This document shows positions 62,710 to 64,000 of a DNA stretch of 64,000 nucleotides, one piece after another. Under the pieces are notes generated by a model. That model worked only from the letters and a program-made list of their open reading frames with translations. It made no database searches and was not told where the DNA came from. Numbering within the stretch: the stretch's first letter is position 1; every line of letters begins with the position of its first letter. The stretch covers positions 1,452,869 through 1,516,868 of the forward strand of contig NZ_DS022299.1 of the NCBI RefSeq assembly GCF_000153825.1, read 5' to 3'. This DNA comes from Synechococcus sp. RS9916. GTDB taxonomy: Bacteria; Cyanobacteriota; Cyanobacteriia; PCC-6307; Cyanobiaceae. A program made the position numbers and the translations under genes.

Positions 62710-64000
<1,291 letters not shown>

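Overview
The window reads as chromosomal DNA of a marine picocyanobacterium of the Synechococcus type. The beta' subunit of RNA polymerase is split into rpoC1 and rpoC2, there is an allophycocyanin core operon apcE-apcA-apcB-apcC, a cyanobacterial ATP synthase operon with both b and b' subunits, a Ycf35 (DUF1257) gene, a high-light-inducible protein gene, and a cyanobacterial biotin cluster with a BioK-like esterase. Coding density is very high, and many neighbours share four-base ATGA or GTGA overlaps. I found no tRNA, rRNA, insertion sequence or CRISPR array.

Layout: 1-7.7 kb carries housekeeping genes (HAD hydrolase end, aminopeptidase P, a CNNM-type membrane protein, an Era-like GTPase, nadD, nadE, alanine dehydrogenase). 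7.8-18.4 kb is an AT-richer block holding a class II lanthipeptide synthetase (ProcM-like LanM) convergent with a four-gene export operon: TolC-like outer-membrane protein, HlyD-like adaptor, C39 peptidase/ABC transporter and a second ABC transporter. This is a modification and secretion system with no precursor peptide gene that I can see in the window. 18.5-21.3 kb holds a YchJ-like protein, a DUF3326 protein, a 62-residue protein and a plant-type ferredoxin in one overlapping chain, then a 2OG-Fe(II) oxygenase-like gene. 21.4-27.1 kb is the ATP synthase operon (atp1, a, c, b', b, delta, alpha, gamma), closed by a strong terminator.

27.2-33.7 kb has a methyltransferase and the divergent phycobilisome core operon. 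Its ApcE linker has two canonical REP domains plus two divergent REP-like units that look like a tandem duplication. 33.7-38.5 kb contains FtsW/RodA, CcdA and Ccs1 (c-type cytochrome assembly), queF, a DUF4278 small protein and glnB (P-II). 38.5-42.6 kb contains tlyA, a small conserved-looking gene, purB, a micro-ORF and fumC. 42.7-45.4 kb is a Ski2-type helicase. 45.5-48.3 kb is bioF-bioK-bioD, without bioC or bioA.

48.3-53.3 kb is a set of small cyanobacterial genes: a J-domain protein, DUF3143 and a 110-residue protein; rsmG; a DUF2997-Ycf35-ferredoxin-aldo/keto reductase operon; and a HEAT-repeat protein. 53.4-56.6 kb has a one-helix protein, a sodium:solute symporter, rlmN and an Hli protein. 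56.6-64 kb is rpoC2, rpoC1 and the 3' part of rpoB. The most promising subject is the orphan lanthipeptide modification/export island. The extended ApcE and the unassigned small-gene operons come next.
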